Shown here piece by piece: positions 39,377 through 48,730 of a stretch of DNA of 64,000 nt. The notes under the pieces are model-generated. The model saw nothing but the letters and a program-made list of their open reading frames with translations. It ran no database searches and was not told where the DNA came from. The first letter of the stretch is position 1. Every line of letters starts with the position of its first letter. Source of the DNA: Nocardia bhagyanarayanae (GTDB lineage: Bacteria > Actinomycetota > Actinomycetes > Mycobacteriales > Mycobacteriaceae); the NCBI RefSeq assembly GCF_006716565.1, contig NZ_VFPG01000001.1:6014001-6078000 (forward strand). Reading direction: 5' to 3'. Position numbers and translations under genes: made by a program.

Positions 39377-40153
39377 TCAGTGGTGGTACTCGCCGCCGTT
39401 GACGTCCAGACACGCGCCGGTGATCGCGCGCGCCAGCGGCGAGGCGAAGAAGACCACGGCATCGGCGATCTCGTCGGGCTCGGGCAGCTTGCGCAGATCG
39501 ATGGTCGAGGCGGTCTCGGCGTAGACCTCCTCCGGCGTGACCCCGCGCTGCTGGGCGAGGTAGTTGAAATACCACTTCAGGTTGTCGGCCCAGATGTAGC
39601 CCGGGGCGACGGAATTCACCCGAATTCCCTTGGGGCCCAGCTCGGTCGCCAGGCTCTGGGCCAGCGCGAGCAGGCTGGATTTGGCCATCTTGTACGGGCC
39701 GAAGGTGCGCCGGGAGTGGCGCAGCACCGCCGAATTGATCATCACCACCGAGCCTTTCGTCTCGGTGAGCGCGGGAACGAACAATCGCGTCAGGCGCAGC
39801 GCGGCGAGCACGTTCGTCTCGAAGCCCGCGCGGACCTGATCGAGATCCACGTCGGCCAGATCCGCCAGCGGCGGAATGGCGAAGGCGTTGTTCACCAGCG
39901 TGTCGACCCGGCCGAAGGCGCTCGACGCCGTCTCGACCAGATTGTTCACCGCCGCTTCGTCGTTGATGTCGGTGGGCACCACCACCGCGCGCCTGCCGAT
40001 CTCGGCGATCTCCTTGGCGACCTCCGTCAGCCGCGATTCGGTGCGCGAGGCGAGCACCAAGTCCGCGCCCGCCTTGGCCGCCTGCACCGCGATGGCCCTG
40101 CCGAGCCCCGGCCCCACACCCGAGACCACGACCACCTTGTCCTGCAACAACAT
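39377..40153 (-). CDS. Short-chain dehydrogenase/reductase
   Basis: The protein has 258 aa. ATG 40153 overlaps the upstream stop (TGATG). NAD(P) site: VVVVSGVGPGLGRAIA; NNA motif: TLVNNAFAIPP; catalytic Ser in VMINSAVLRHS and Y-K-M-A-K in FGPYKMAKSS; then NSVAPGYIW. The ending TGACLDVNGGEYHH is typical of classical SDRs. Co-operonic with a sulfotransferase and a DUF1214 protein, it probably oxidises or reduces an alcohol or ketone on the compound to be sulfated, or after desulfation. Substrate unknown. Confidence 0.9.
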   Translation of the reverse strand: MLLQDKVVVVSGVGPGLGRAIAVQAAKAGADLVLASRTESRLTEVAKEIAEIGRRAVVVPTDINDEAAVNNLVETASSAFGRVDTLVNNAFAIPPLADLADVDLDQVRAGFETNVLAALRLTRLFVPALTETKGSVVMINSAVLRHSRRTFGPYKMAKSSLLALAQSLATELGPKGIRVNSVAPGYIWADNLKWYFNYLAQQRGVTPEEVYAETASTIDLRKLPEPDEIADAVVFFASPLARAITGACLDVNGGEYHH

Positions 40154-41316
40154 CAGCCGAGCATCCTCTCCGCGACGGCCACCTGACGGGCCGCGATCCG
40201 TGCCTTCCATTCCTCGGGCGTCACCCGCGCTTGCTCGTAATACGGCAACCGCGTGGACAATTCGTCGAACTCCACGATCTCCACGGCCGGACCGTCCTCG
40301 GGTTTGAGATCCCGGGAGAGCCGCTGCCAGCGGAACTGGAGATAGCCCCTGGCGTGCCCGGTGCGCTCGATCCAGTTGGCCAGCCCGGGGTCGCGCTCGC
40401 TGACCACCAGCCGGATCATCCCGTCCGGATCGACGCGCGCCTGGTCGGCGGTGAGGCTGGTCTGGTGGTTGATGTAGTCCAGCGACAGGTACCACATGCT
40501 GCCCAGCTGGAAGCCCTGGTAGGGCGCGTCCGACTTGGGGACCGTGATGATCATGACCTGGTCGTCGGCGAGTTCGTAGTGACCCGCCGAGGAGAACTGG
40601 GTGGTCAGTCCGCCCGGCGTCGATCTCGGTTCGGTCATCGTGTTCACCGGCAGGTTCAGGTAGAACCACTCCGGGAAGGCCAGGAACGTCTTCAGCCGCG
40701 ACAGCAGCATCTTGCCCGCGATCCCGTAACGCTTGGTCAGCACATCCTTGGTCAGCGGCGGCGGCGCGGAGCCGATGGTGTCGACGCGCTGGATGCGCAA
40801 GGTGCCCGGCTTCTCGGTGGACCAGTCGCTGAACACCTCGCGGACCACCAGCATCGCCGAGTCGGGCGCGAGGTGCACATAGCCGGGGCCTGCCTCGCCG
40901 GGGCCGAGCCGCAGTTGGTAGGTGCCGTCGGGGGCGAGGTCCAAGGCTCGGTCGTCGAAGGCGGTCTCGCTGTCGGGCACGTCCACCGGCGAATAGTTGC
41001 CGTTGAGCACCTGGAAGCTGAGGTCCCTCGTGGTGCCGCGGGTGCCGGTCACCAGGTATTCCGCGTCCGGCCGCAGGTAGGAGTGGAAGTACAGGGTGTC
41101 GGGGTTGTCCAGGCCCATCTTGGTGTACGGGCCGGTCGACTGGACGAAGAACGGAAAGTCCCGCTCGTAGGCCCATGCCATCTGCAAGGCCGCGCGAATG
41201 CTGCCCGCCAGGTAGTCGTAGCCCTCCACGAGATCCTGTTCGGTCCGGATGTGTGGCGCTTCGGTGATGATCTGCTCGGCGGCGGCGATCGCGTCCGCGA
41301 ACGGTTGGGTCAGCAA
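40153..41316 (-). CDS. DUF1214-domain protein
   Basis: The protein has 387 aa from TTG 41316, which has GGGAG 6 bases upstream; ATG 41358 in the same frame lies within an operator-like palindrome and lacks a site. No signal peptide. DUF1214 blocks include KMGLDNPDTLYFHSYL near the N-terminus, LSFQVLNGNYSP, GSMWYLSLDYINHQTSL and GMIRLVVSERDPGLANWIERTGHARGYLQFRW. It is the first gene of the SDR-sulfotransferase operon and overlaps the SDR start. Unlike the DUF1254/DUF1214 lipoprotein at 2.4-3.8 kb it is cytosolic, so the two probably have different partners. Reaction not established. Confidence 0.8.
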   Translation of the reverse strand: MLTQPFADAIAAAEQIITEAPHIRTEQDLVEGYDYLAGSIRAALQMAWAYERDFPFFVQSTGPYTKMGLDNPDTLYFHSYLRPDAEYLVTGTRGTTRDLSFQVLNGNYSPVDVPDSETAFDDRALDLAPDGTYQLRLGPGEAGPGYVHLAPDSAMLVVREVFSDWSTEKPGTLRIQRVDTIGSAPPPLTKDVLTKRYGIAGKMLLSRLKTFLAFPEWFYLNLPVNTMTEPRSTPGGLTTQFSSAGHYELADDQVMIITVPKSDAPYQGFQLGSMWYLSLDYINHQTSLTADQARVDPDGMIRLVVSERDPGLANWIERTGHARGYLQFRWQRLSRDLKPEDGPAVEIVEFDELSTRLPYYEQARVTPEEWKARIAARQVAVAERMLG

Positions 41317-41340
41317 GAGGCTCTCCCGGTGGTCCAAATA

Positions 41341-41357
41341 TGTACCGCTCTGGTACA
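41341..41357. promoter_or_regulatory. Palindrome TGTACC-N5-GGTACA
   Basis: Perfect 6-bp arms in the divergent interval between the DUF1214 operon and the IclR gene. It is a likely operator for the IclR protein, lying 25 bases upstream of the proposed TTG start of the operon. Confidence 0.55.
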
Positions 41358-41375
41358 TTTCGATACGAGCCAGAT

Positions 41376-41389
41376 TAGAACGTGTTCTA
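41376..41389. promoter_or_regulatory. KstR-type operator TAGAACGTGTTCTA
   Basis: A 14-bp dyad matching the KstR consensus TnnAACnnGTTnnA at every fixed position, with both outer arms also symmetric. It sits 11 bases before the IclR start and within reach of the divergent operon promoter. KstR is the TetR repressor of sterol catabolism in mycolic-acid actinobacteria. Confidence 0.75.
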
Positions 41390-41399
41390 GGAGTTGTCC

Positions 41400-42320
41400 A
41401 TGGTCGCGCGCCGATCCGCCCCCACCCAACGGGTGGTCCAGCTGCTGGATTTCCTCGTCGAGCAGCGCGGCAAGCGCTTCGGACTCTCCGAGCTGGCCCG
41501 CGAGCTGGACATGGCCAAGCCCACCTGCCTGGGCATTCTCACCGAGCTGACCGCGGGCGGCTACCTGGTGCGCGACCCGCACACGCACGTGTACGGCCTC
41601 GGACCCGCGCTGATCGCGGCCGGTCGGGTCGCCCAGGACGGCTTCGCGATCTCCGCTATCGCGCGCGGTGAGCTGGCCGAACTCAGCGCCAAGTACCGCA
41701 CGACCTGCACCGCGTCGGCCGTCGTCGGGGACCGGATCTCGGTACTGGAGAGCACGGGCCCCGGGATGGTGAAGATGGGCGCGTCGTACCACTTCGCGCC
41801 GCCCGTCGGCCTGATGTACGTGCTATGGGACACCGACGCCGCGTTCGACGCGTGGCTGGCCACCCCGCCGACCGTCCCGCTCCAGCAGGACGAGGCGCGG
41901 TTGCGCCAGGTGGTCGCCGAATGCCGGGAGCGCGGCTACCTGGTCGAGAGCCTCACCGCGGCGGGGCGGCGGCTGTACTCGCTGCTGGCCGGGGTCGCCG
42001 CCCGCGACCTGCCCGACGAGCTGCGCGAACTCGTCGGCGAGCTGGTCACCAGCCTCGGCGAGCGCGTGTACCTCGGGGCCGATCTACGGCCGCGCAAGGA
42101 ACACCCGGTCAGCCTGCTCGCCGCGCCGACCTACGGCGGCGACGGCAGGCAGAACATGGTGCTCACGATGTACGTCGGAGCGTCCATCACGGGGGCCGAG
42201 ATCGCCCGTCGCGGAGCGGCTTTGGTCGCCGCGGCGGACGCGGTGACGAGCGCGTCGGGCGGTCGCAAACCCACCGAACACGGCACCGGCGAGCGAACCC
42301 CGACGCGATCGACCCGTTGA
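41400..42320 (+). CDS. IclR family transcriptional regulator
   Basis: The protein has 306 aa. ATG 41400 has AGGAG 7 bases upstream; TTG 41394 is too close. The winged HTH is at residues 8-70 (TQRVVQLLDFLVEQRGKRFGLSELARELDMAKPTCLGILTELTAGGYLVRD). The C-terminal IclR effector domain follows (SAVVGDRISVLEST, GLMYVLWDTDAAFDAWLA, VAECRERGYLVESLT). It lies between the sulfotransferase operon (divergent) and cysD (same direction, 32 bases on) and probably controls both, with the palindrome at 41341-41357 as its own site. Confidence 0.9.
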   Translation: MVARRSAPTQRVVQLLDFLVEQRGKRFGLSELARELDMAKPTCLGILTELTAGGYLVRDPHTHVYGLGPALIAAGRVAQDGFAISAIARGELAELSAKYRTTCTASAVVGDRISVLESTGPGMVKMGASYHFAPPVGLMYVLWDTDAAFDAWLATPPTVPLQQDEARLRQVVAECRERGYLVESLTAAGRRLYSLLAGVAARDLPDELRELVGELVTSLGERVYLGADLRPRKEHPVSLLAAPTYGGDGRQNMVLTMYVGASITGAEIARRGAALVAAADAVTSASGGRKPTEHGTGERTPTRSTR

Positions 42321-42328
42321 CCGCGCAC

Positions 42329-42342
42329 CGAAACGTGTTCTA
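42329..42342. promoter_or_regulatory. KstR-like operator CGAAACGTGTTCTA
   Basis: It differs from the TnnAACnnGTTnnA consensus only at the first base and shares AACGTGTTCTAG with the site at 41376-41389. It ends 10 bases before the cysD start, so a promoter for cysD alone probably lies here. Confidence 0.65.
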
Positions 42343-42352
42343 GTTTTGGGGC

Positions 42353-43285
42353 GTGAGCCAGTACGCGAAGTCGACGGCGAGCACCTACGAGCTGCCCCAT
42401 CTGGACGTGCTCGAGGCCGAGTCGGCACACATATTCCGTGAAGTGGCAGCCACCTTCGAACGCCCGGTGCTGCTCTTCTCCGGCGGCAAGGATTCGGTGG
42501 TGATGCTGCATCTGGCGGCCAAGGCCTTCTGGCCGGCGCCGCTGCCGTTCCCGGTGCTGCACATCGACACCGGGCACAACTTCGACGAGGTCATCGAGTT
42601 CCGCGACCGCACCGTCGAGCGCCTCGGGCTGCGGCTGATCGTCGGCCGGGTGCAGGACGACATCGACGCGGGCCGGGTCGTGGAGGACACCGGTCCGCGC
42701 GCCTCGCGCAACCGGCTACAGACCGGCACCCTGCTGCGTAGCATCCGCGAGGGTCGCTTCGACGCGGTCTTCGGCGGCGCCCGCCGCGACGAGGAGAAGG
42801 CCCGCGCCAAGGAGCGGGTCTTCAGCTTCCGCGACGAGTACGGCCAGTGGGACCCGCGCGCCCAGCGCCCCGAGCTGTGGAATCTGTACAACGGCAGGCA
42901 CCGGCCCGGCGAACACATCCGGGTGTTCCCGCTCTCGAACTGGACCGAGCTCGACATCTGGAGCTACATCGCCGCCGAGCGGATCGAATTGCCTTCGCTG
43001 TACTACGCGCACCGCCGCCCCGTCGTGCAGCGCGACGGAATGCTGTTGGCGCACACCAGGTTCCTGCGCCTGCTCGATGGCGAACAGCCCTACGAGACGA
43101 CCGTGCGCTTCCGCACCGTCGGCGACGCGACGTGCACCGGATGCGTGGAATCCACCGCCGCGACCCCCGCGGAGGTGGTCACCGAGGTCGCCGCCGCACG
43201 GGTCACCGAACGCGGCGCCACCCGCGCCGACGACCGCATCTCCGAGGCGGGCATGGAAGATCGCAAACGAGAAGGGTACTTCTGA
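42353..43285 (+). CDS. cysD: Sulfate adenylyltransferase small subunit
   Basis: The protein has 310 aa. GTG 42353 follows TTTTGGGGC. The PP-loop ATP site is [20 protein letters not shown], followed by [56 protein letters not shown] and a C-terminal CTGCVESTA pattern. With CysN it forms ATP sulfurylase, making APS from sulfate and ATP. The stop overlaps the cysNC start (TGATG). In this module the product feeds PAPS for the sulfotransferase as well as sulfur assimilation; no APS or sulfite reductase gene is adjacent, which favours sulfation as the purpose. Confidence 0.97.
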   Translation: MSQYAKSTASTYELPHLDVLEAESAHIFREVAATFERPVLLFSGGKDSVVMLHLAAKAFWPAPLPFPVLHIDTGHNFDEVIEFRDRTVERLGLRLIVGRVQDDIDAGRVVEDTGPRASRNRLQTGTLLRSIREGRFDAVFGGARRDEEKARAKERVFSFRDEYGQWDPRAQRPELWNLYNGRHRPGEHIRVFPLSNWTELDIWSYIAAERIELPSLYYAHRRPVVQRDGMLLAHTRFLRLLDGEQPYETTVRFRTVGDATCTGCVESTAATPAEVVTEVAAARVTERGATRADDRISEAGMEDRKREGYF

Positions 43286-45120
43286 TGGCCACCACCCTGC
43301 TGCGTCTCGCCACCGCGGGCAGCGTCGACGACGGCAAGTCGACCCTGATCGGCCGTCTGCTCTACGACTCGAAAACGATCTTCACCGATCAGCTCGCCGC
43401 CGTGGAGCGCACCAGCCGCGAGCGCGGCGACGAGTACCCGGACCTGGCGCTGCTCACCGACGGTCTGCGGGCGGAGCGCGAACAGGGCATCACCATCGAC
43501 GTGGCGCACCGCTATTTCGCCACGCCGCGGCGCAAGTTCATCATCGCCGACACCCCGGGCCACATCCAGTACACCCGCAACATGGTGACCGGCGCGTCCA
43601 CCGCCGACGTCGCGCTCATCCTGGTCGACGCGCGCAAGGGCGTCGTCGAGCAGACCCGCCGCCACGCCTTCCTCGCCAGCCTGCTCGGTATCCCGCACCT
43701 GGTGCTGTGCGTCAACAAGATGGATCTGGTCGGCTGGTCCCAGGATCGCTTCACCGAGATCCGCGAGGAATTCGCGGGTTTCGCCACCAAGCTCGAGGTC
43801 GCCGACCTGTCCTTCATCCCGGTCTCGGCGCTGCAGGGCGACAACATCGTGCACCGCGGCGCGAGCATGCCGTGGTACGAGGGCACTCCCCTGCTGCATC
43901 ACCTCGAGGACCTGTACATCGCCTCCGACCGCAACCTCATCGACGCGCGCTTCCCCGTGCAGTACGTGACCCGCAACCACGCCCAGGATTTCCGCGGGTA
44001 CGCGGGCACCGTGGCGGGCGGTGTGTTCAAGCCGGGCGACGAAGTGGCCGTCCTGCCTTCGGGTTTCACCACCACGGTCGCGGCGATCTGGGGTCCCGGC
44101 GGCGTCGCGGTGGCCGAAGCCTTTCCGCCGCAGGCGGTCACCATGCAGCTCGCCGACGAGATCGACATCTCGCGCGGCGATCTGATCTGCCGCCCGGCCA
44201 ATCGCCCGCAGGTGGGCCGCGACATCGACGCCATGGTGTGCTGGTTCGCCGAGGACTCCGCGCTGACCCCCGGCGCCACGTACACGGTCCGCCACACCAC
44301 CCGCGCCGCGACCGCCGAGGTCCGCAGCCTGGACTACCGGCTCGACGTCAACACCCTGCACCGCGACGAAAACGCGGAATCCTTGTCGCTCAACGAAATA
44401 GGACGCATTCAGCTGCGCACCCGCCAGCCGCTGCTTTTCGATCCCTACCGCCGCAACCGGTCCACCGGCAGCTTCGTCCTGGTGGACGAGGCGACGAACA
44501 ACACGGTCGCCGCGGGCATGATCACCGGCGCCACGCTGCCCGCCTCGCGGGTGGTCTGGCACTCGACCGCGGTGGGTCGCGACGAACGCGCCACGCGCGG
44601 CGCGACGGTCTGGCTGACGGGGCTGTCCGGATCCGGAAAGTCCACGGTCGCCGTCGAATTGGAGCGGCGACTGGTGGCTTCGGGGCGTCCCGCCTTCCTG
44701 CTGGACGGCGACAACCTGCGCCACGGCCTGAACGCCGATCTGGGCTTCTCCGCCGAGGACCGGGTCGAGAACATCCGCCGCGTCGGCGAGGTGGCCAGGT
44801 TGTTCGCCGAAGCCGGTGTGGTGGCGGTGGTTTCGCTGATCAGCCCGTATCGCGCCGACCGCGACCGAGTGCGCGCCGCGCACGAGTCGGCGGGGATCCC
44901 GTTCGTCGAGGTGTTCGTCGACACCCCGCTGGAGATCTGCGAGGCGCGCGATCCGAAGGGGATGTACGCCAAGGCGCGGGCGGGTGAGATCCGCGGCTTC
45001 ACCGGCATCGACGACCCGTACGAGGCGCCCACCGCGCCGGATCTGGCGTTGCGTCCCGCCGACGGCGACCCGGCCGCGATGGCCGCGACCGTACTCGCGC
45101 TGCTGGACAACCTGGACTGA
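43285..45120 (+). CDS. cysNC: Bifunctional sulfate adenylyltransferase GTPase subunit / APS kinase
   Basis: The protein has 611 aa. ATG 43285 overlaps the cysD stop. The CysN half is an EF-Tu-like GTPase: [19 protein letters not shown] (G1), [18 protein letters not shown] (G3) and VNKMD (G4), followed by two beta-barrels to about residue 430. The CysC half has [36 protein letters not shown], the [11 protein letters not shown] segment and [14 protein letters not shown], phosphorylating APS to PAPS. The fusion is typical of mycobacteria and nocardiae. It completes, with cysD, the conversion of sulfate to PAPS. Confidence 0.97.
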   Translation: MATTLLRLATAGSVDDGKSTLIGRLLYDSKTIFTDQLAAVERTSRERGDEYPDLALLTDGLRAEREQGITIDVAHRYFATPRRKFIIADTPGHIQYTRNMVTGASTADVALILVDARKGVVEQTRRHAFLASLLGIPHLVLCVNKMDLVGWSQDRFTEIREEFAGFATKLEVADLSFIPVSALQGDNIVHRGASMPWYEGTPLLHHLEDLYIASDRNLIDARFPVQYVTRNHAQDFRGYAGTVAGGVFKPGDEVAVLPSGFTTTVAAIWGPGGVAVAEAFPPQAVTMQLADEIDISRGDLICRPANRPQVGRDIDAMVCWFAEDSALTPGATYTVRHTTRAATAEVRSLDYRLDVNTLHRDENAESLSLNEIGRIQLRTRQPLLFDPYRRNRSTGSFVLVDEATNNTVAAGMITGATLPASRVVWHSTAVGRDERATRGATVWLTGLSGSGKSTVAVELERRLVASGRPAFLLDGDNLRHGLNADLGFSAEDRVENIRRVGEVARLFAEAGVVAVVSLISPYRADRDRVRAAHESAGIPFVEVFVDTPLEICEARDPKGMYAKARAGEIRGFTGIDDPYEAPTAPDLALRPADGDPAAMAATVLALLDNLD

Positions 45121-45122
45121 CC

Positions 45123-45866
45123 ATGATCACCGATGCCCGTCTCGCCGCCGATCTCGCCGACCGCGCGGGAAGCCTGCTGAGCGCACTGCGCGAGGAAAAC
45201 CTGCCCGATCTCGGGAAGCGCGGCGACGCGCTGTCCAACGACTTCCTGCTCACCGAACTGGCCGCGGCTCGTCCCGGCGACGCGGTGCTCTCCGAGGAAT
45301 CCGCGGACGACCCGCGCAGGCTCGCCGCCGACCGGGTATGGATCATCGATCCGCTCGACGGCACCCGCGAATACGCCATCCCCGGCCGCTCGGACTGGGC
45401 CGTGCACGTCGCGCTGTGGGAACGCGATCGCGGCATCACCGCCGCGGCGGTCGCGCAGCCCGCGCTGGGCATGGTCCACGTCAGTGACCAATCGAGTGCG
45501 AACGCCCCCGCCCGGGACGAGCCGCGGCTGCTGGTGAGCGACTCGCGACCGCCCTCGTGGGCGCGCGAGGTGGCCGACGCCGTCGGGGCGACGCTGGTCC
45601 CGATGGGTTCGGCGGGCGCCAAGGCCATGGCGGTGGTGCGCGGGGAGGCCGACGCCTACCTCCACGCGGGCGGCCAGTACGAATGGGATTCCGCCGCGCC
45701 CGTCGGCGTCGCGCTGGCCGCGGGGCTGCACGCCTCGCGCGTCGACGGCCGCCCGCTCGAGTACAACCGGCCCCGCCCCTATCTACCGGATCTGCTGATC
45801 TGCCGGGCGGCGTGGCGAACCCCATTGCTGGACGCTGTGGCGGCCGCGGCGGCCGGATCCGGATAG
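45123..45866 (+). CDS. cysQ: 3'(2'),5'-bisphosphate nucleotidase
   Basis: The protein has 247 aa and starts 3 bases after cysNC. Inositol-monophosphatase fold with metal residues in SEESADD, WIIDPLDGTREYAI (D-P-L-D-G-T) and GGQYEWDSAAPVGVALAAGL. It hydrolyses PAP, the by-product of sulfotransfer, to AMP and may also limit PAPS. Its place after cysDNC and near a sulfotransferase shows that a full PAPS-use cycle is encoded here. Confidence 0.95.
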   Translation: MITDARLAADLADRAGSLLSALREENLPDLGKRGDALSNDFLLTELAAARPGDAVLSEESADDPRRLAADRVWIIDPLDGTREYAIPGRSDWAVHVALWERDRGITAAAVAQPALGMVHVSDQSSANAPARDEPRLLVSDSRPPSWAREVADAVGATLVPMGSAGAKAMAVVRGEADAYLHAGGQYEWDSAAPVGVALAAGLHASRVDGRPLEYNRPRPYLPDLLICRAAWRTPLLDAVAAAAAGSG

Positions 45867-45909
45867 CCTCACCCATTCGCGACAAATTGGTAGTAACGTA
45901 TCAAATACC

Positions 45910-45931
45910 CCGGGGCCGTTCCGCGCCCCGG
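45910..45931 (+). terminator. GC hairpin between cysQ and the acyl-CoA dehydrogenase gene
   Basis: CCGGGGC (45910-45916) and GCCCCGG (45925-45931) around an 8-base loop, 44 bases after the cysQ stop and 19 bases before the next start. It may end the cys transcript or lie in the leader of the next gene. Confidence 0.5.
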
Positions 45932-45949
45932 CAGTGACGTCGCGAGAGG

Positions 45950-47752
45950 ATGGCCGTGCGCTCCAACCTGATCTCCCGCAGGGATCTCGACTTCCTGCTG
46001 TACGAATGGCTGCGGGTCGAGAAACTGACCGCACTCCCCCGCTTCGCGGAGCATTCCAGGGAGACCTTCGACGGCTTCCTCGACCTGTGCGAGGACGTCG
46101 CCACCAGGTATTTCGCGCCGCACAACAAGCGCAACGACAGCAACGAGCCGACCTTCGACGGGGAGCGGGTGACGATCATCCCCGAGGTGAAGGCGGCCGT
46201 CGAGGCGTTCACCAAGGCCAACCTCGTCGGCGCGGGAATGGACGAGGAGATCGGCGGGCTGCAACTGCCCGCCGCGGTGGAGGCCGCCGGGTTCAGCTGG
46301 TTCCAGGCCGCCAACGTCGGCACCGCCGGCTACCTGTTCCTCACCGTCGGCAACGCCAACCTCCTCGCCGCGCACGGTTCCGCGGAGCAGATCGAGCGCT
46401 TCGTGCGCCCCATGGTGGAGGGCAGGTTCACCGGAACCATGTGCCTGTCGGAGCCGCAGGCCGGGTCGTCGCTGGCCGACATCGTCACCCGCGCCGAGCC
46501 GCAGGACGACGGCACCTACCGGCTGTTCGGGTCGAAGATGTGGATCTCCGGCGGCGATCACGAGCTCACCGAGAACATCGTGCACCTGGTGCTGGCCAAG
46601 ATCCCGGGCGGTCCGGCGGGCACCAAGGGCATCTCGCTGTTCGTGGTGCCCAAGTTCCTGGTGCGCGAGGACGGCACGCTGGGCGAGCGCAACGACGTCG
46701 TGCTGGCGGGGCTCAACCACAAGATGGGCTACCGCGGCACCACCAACACGGTGCTCAACTTCGGCGAAGGCGGGCACACCCCCGGCGGCGCGGCGGGTGC
46801 GGTGGGTTACCTGGTCGGCGAGCCGCACCGCGGGCTGTCCTACATGTTCCACATGATGAACGAGGCGCGGCTCGGCGTCGGCCTCGGCGCGACCGCGCTC
46901 GGCTACACCGGCTACCTGAAGTCCGTGGAGTACGCCAGGCAGCGGCAGCAGGGTCGCGCGGTGACCGCCAAGGATCCCGCCGCCCCGCAGATCCCGATCA
47001 TCGAGCACGCCGACGTGAAGCGAATGCTCTTGGCGCAGAAGGCCTATGTCGAGGGCGCGCTGGCGCTGCTGCTCTACTGCAACCGGCTGGTCGACCTGCG
47101 CCGCACGGCCGCCGACGAGCAGGCCGCCCGCGAGCACACGCTGCTGCTGGAAATCCTGACCGGCGTCGCGAAGAGCTGGCCCTCGCAGTGGTGTCTGGAG
47201 GCCAACAACCTCGCCATCCAGGTGCACGGCGGCTACGGATACACCCGCGAGTACGACGTGGAGCAGCACTACCGGGACAACCGCCTCAACCCGATCCACG
47301 AGGGCACCCACGGCATCCAGGGCCTGGATCTGCTGGGCCGCAAGGTGACCCAGCACGAGGGCGCCTCGCTGCGCCTGCTCGGCGAACGCATCGCGGCGAC
47401 CATCGAGGCGGCCACCGAGAAGGGCGGTGACGCCGAGGAATTCGCGGTGGAGCTCGACTCGTCCTGGCAGCGTCTGCTGCTCGTCACCGCGGGCATGTTC
47501 GCCGCGGGCGACCCGGCCGCGGCGATGGCGAACTCGACCATCTACCTGGAAGCGTTCGGCCACATCGTGGTCGCGTGGATCTGGCTCGAGCAGCTGGTGG
47601 CCGCGGCCGACCAGGAGGGCGACTTCTACGAAGGCAAGCGCGCCGCGGCCCGCTACTTCTTCCGCTACGAGCTGCCCAAGACCGGTCCGCAGCTGGACCT
47701 GCTCGACGCGCTGGACCGCACCACGCTGGAAATGCGCGACGACTGGCTCTGA
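45950..47752 (+). CDS. Acyl-CoA dehydrogenase, FadE5-like
   Basis: The protein has 600 aa from ATG 45950; GTG 45956 has a better-spaced GAGAGG and is a good alternative. Long ACAD with C-terminal extension, as in FadE5 of M. tuberculosis: GTMCLSEPQAGSSLADI (flavin and acyl contact), YRLFGSKMWISGGDHELTENIVHLVLAK, GTKGISLFVVPKFLV, MGYRGTTNTVLNFGE, VHGGYGYTREYDVEQHYRDNRLNPIHEGTHGIQ with the catalytic Glu in HEGT, then a helical tail ending QLDLLDALDRTTLEMRDDWL. It oxidises an acyl-CoA to the enoyl-CoA with FAD. The monocistronic setting is flanked by hairpins on both sides. Confidence 0.93.
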   Translation: MAVRSNLISRRDLDFLLYEWLRVEKLTALPRFAEHSRETFDGFLDLCEDVATRYFAPHNKRNDSNEPTFDGERVTIIPEVKAAVEAFTKANLVGAGMDEEIGGLQLPAAVEAAGFSWFQAANVGTAGYLFLTVGNANLLAAHGSAEQIERFVRPMVEGRFTGTMCLSEPQAGSSLADIVTRAEPQDDGTYRLFGSKMWISGGDHELTENIVHLVLAKIPGGPAGTKGISLFVVPKFLVREDGTLGERNDVVLAGLNHKMGYRGTTNTVLNFGEGGHTPGGAAGAVGYLVGEPHRGLSYMFHMMNEARLGVGLGATALGYTGYLKSVEYARQRQQGRAVTAKDPAAPQIPIIEHADVKRMLLAQKAYVEGALALLLYCNRLVDLRRTAADEQAAREHTLLLEILTGVAKSWPSQWCLEANNLAIQVHGGYGYTREYDVEQHYRDNRLNPIHEGTHGIQGLDLLGRKVTQHEGASLRLLGERIAATIEAATEKGGDAEEFAVELDSSWQRLLLVTAGMFAAGDPAAAMANSTIYLEAFGHIVVAWIWLEQLVAAADQEGDFYEGKRAAARYFFRYELPKTGPQLDLLDALDRTTLEMRDDWL

Positions 47753-47753
47753 G

Positions 47754-47785
47754 CACGCTGAGATTCGGTCATTCGAATCTGCGTG
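47754..47785 (+). terminator. Terminator hairpin after the acyl-CoA dehydrogenase gene
   Basis: CACGC(tg)AGATTCG pairs with CGAATCTGCGTG, a 12-bp stem with a 2-base bulge and 6-base loop, directly after the stop. A second hairpin follows at 47803-47843. Confidence 0.75.
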
Positions 47786-47802
47786 ATCGAAACCCGAGCC
47801 CG

Positions 47803-47843
47803 GGAAACAGAGTGGCGCAATAGCGGTTAGCCACCCTGTTTCC
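47803..47843 (+). terminator. Second hairpin after the acyl-CoA dehydrogenase gene
   Basis: GGAAACAGAGTGGC (47803-47816) pairs with GCCACCCTGTTTCC (47830-47843) with one mismatch around a 13-base loop. It is a tandem backup terminator, or an element protecting the downstream operon from read-through. Confidence 0.7.
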
Positions 47844-47974
47844 GCAGGTCGTCGCCCGTCCACGCTGGCGAAGAAACATCCCCTGATTCGCGCGGCGCGC
47901 GAGCTGGAATTCGAGCCCTCTTTTCGCGTCTATCGTCGCTATCCGTGCAGGTCAGCGAAAGAGAGGCGGAACGG

Positions 47975-48730
47975 ATGGGTGCGGAACCGGCCCCGGTGCG
48001 GCAGCTGCGCGCCGATCAGGCGCGCCGCGTCGCCGACGTGCTGCGCCACCAGATCCACGCGGGCGCGTTCGACGAGGTGCTGCCCACCGAACAGCAGCTC
48101 GCCACGGAACACTCCGCGTCGCGCAACACGGTGCGCGAGGCCCTTGCCCTGCTCAAGGACGAGGGCCTCATCGACCGCGCCCCCAAAGTCGGCACCCGGG
48201 TCGGGAACCGCAAGTACGACCACGGCCTCGACGAACTGCTGGGTCTTCAGGAGACCCTCAAAGGCCACGGCACGGTGCGCAACGAAGTGCGCACCGCCCA
48301 GCACATCACCGCGCCGCCCGCGGTCGCCCGCAGGCTCGGTCTCGAACCAGGCGAGCGAGTCGTCTATCTGGAGCGGCTGCGCTACCTCGCGGAACGGCCG
48401 CTGAGCCTGGACCTGACCTACCTGGTCCCCGACATCGGCGCGGAAGTGCTCGCCAACGACCTCGAGAACACCGACATCTTCGTGCTGCTCGAGAAGATCA
48501 GCGGCCGCTCGCTCGGCCGCGCCGATCTGGCGCTGGAGGCGATCGCCGCCGACCCGCACACCGCGTCCACGCTCGACACTCCCGACGGCGCCCCCCTGCT
48601 GATGCTGGAGCGGCTGACCCGCCTCGACGACGGCAGGCCGGTCGACCTGGAGTACATCCGCATGCGCGGCGACCGAATCACCATGCGCGGCAGCCTGTCC
48701 CGCGGTACACCCGAATGGAAGGTCCGATAG
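47975..48730 (+). CDS. GntR family regulator with UTRA ligand domain
   Basis: The protein has 251 aa. ATG 47975 follows GAGAGGCGGAAC; the frame also has GTG 47945. HTH at residues 8-75 (QARRVADVLRHQIHAGAFDEVLPTEQQLATEHSASRNTVREALALLKDEGLIDRAPKVGTRV). The UTRA domain (HutC/FadR-like fold) has LEPGERVVYLERLRYLAERPLSLDLTYLVPDIG and APLLMLERLTRLDDGRPVDLEYIRMRGDRITMRG. Its stop is directly followed by the ferredoxin start with no gap, so it is the first gene of the transporter-flavoprotein operon and its probable regulator. Confidence 0.92.
   Translation: MGAEPAPVRQLRADQARRVADVLRHQIHAGAFDEVLPTEQQLATEHSASRNTVREALALLKDEGLIDRAPKVGTRVGNRKYDHGLDELLGLQETLKGHGTVRNEVRTAQHITAPPAVARRLGLEPGERVVYLERLRYLAERPLSLDLTYLVPDIGAEVLANDLENTDIFVLLEKISGRSLGRADLALEAIAADPHTASTLDTPDGAPLLMLERLTRLDDGRPVDLEYIRMRGDRITMRGSLSRGTPEWKVR

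Noticed and set aside
42847..43284. In-frame upstream extension of cysNC.
   Set aside because: It lies within cysD in another frame; ATG 43285 with TGATG overlap gives the conserved CysN N-terminus.
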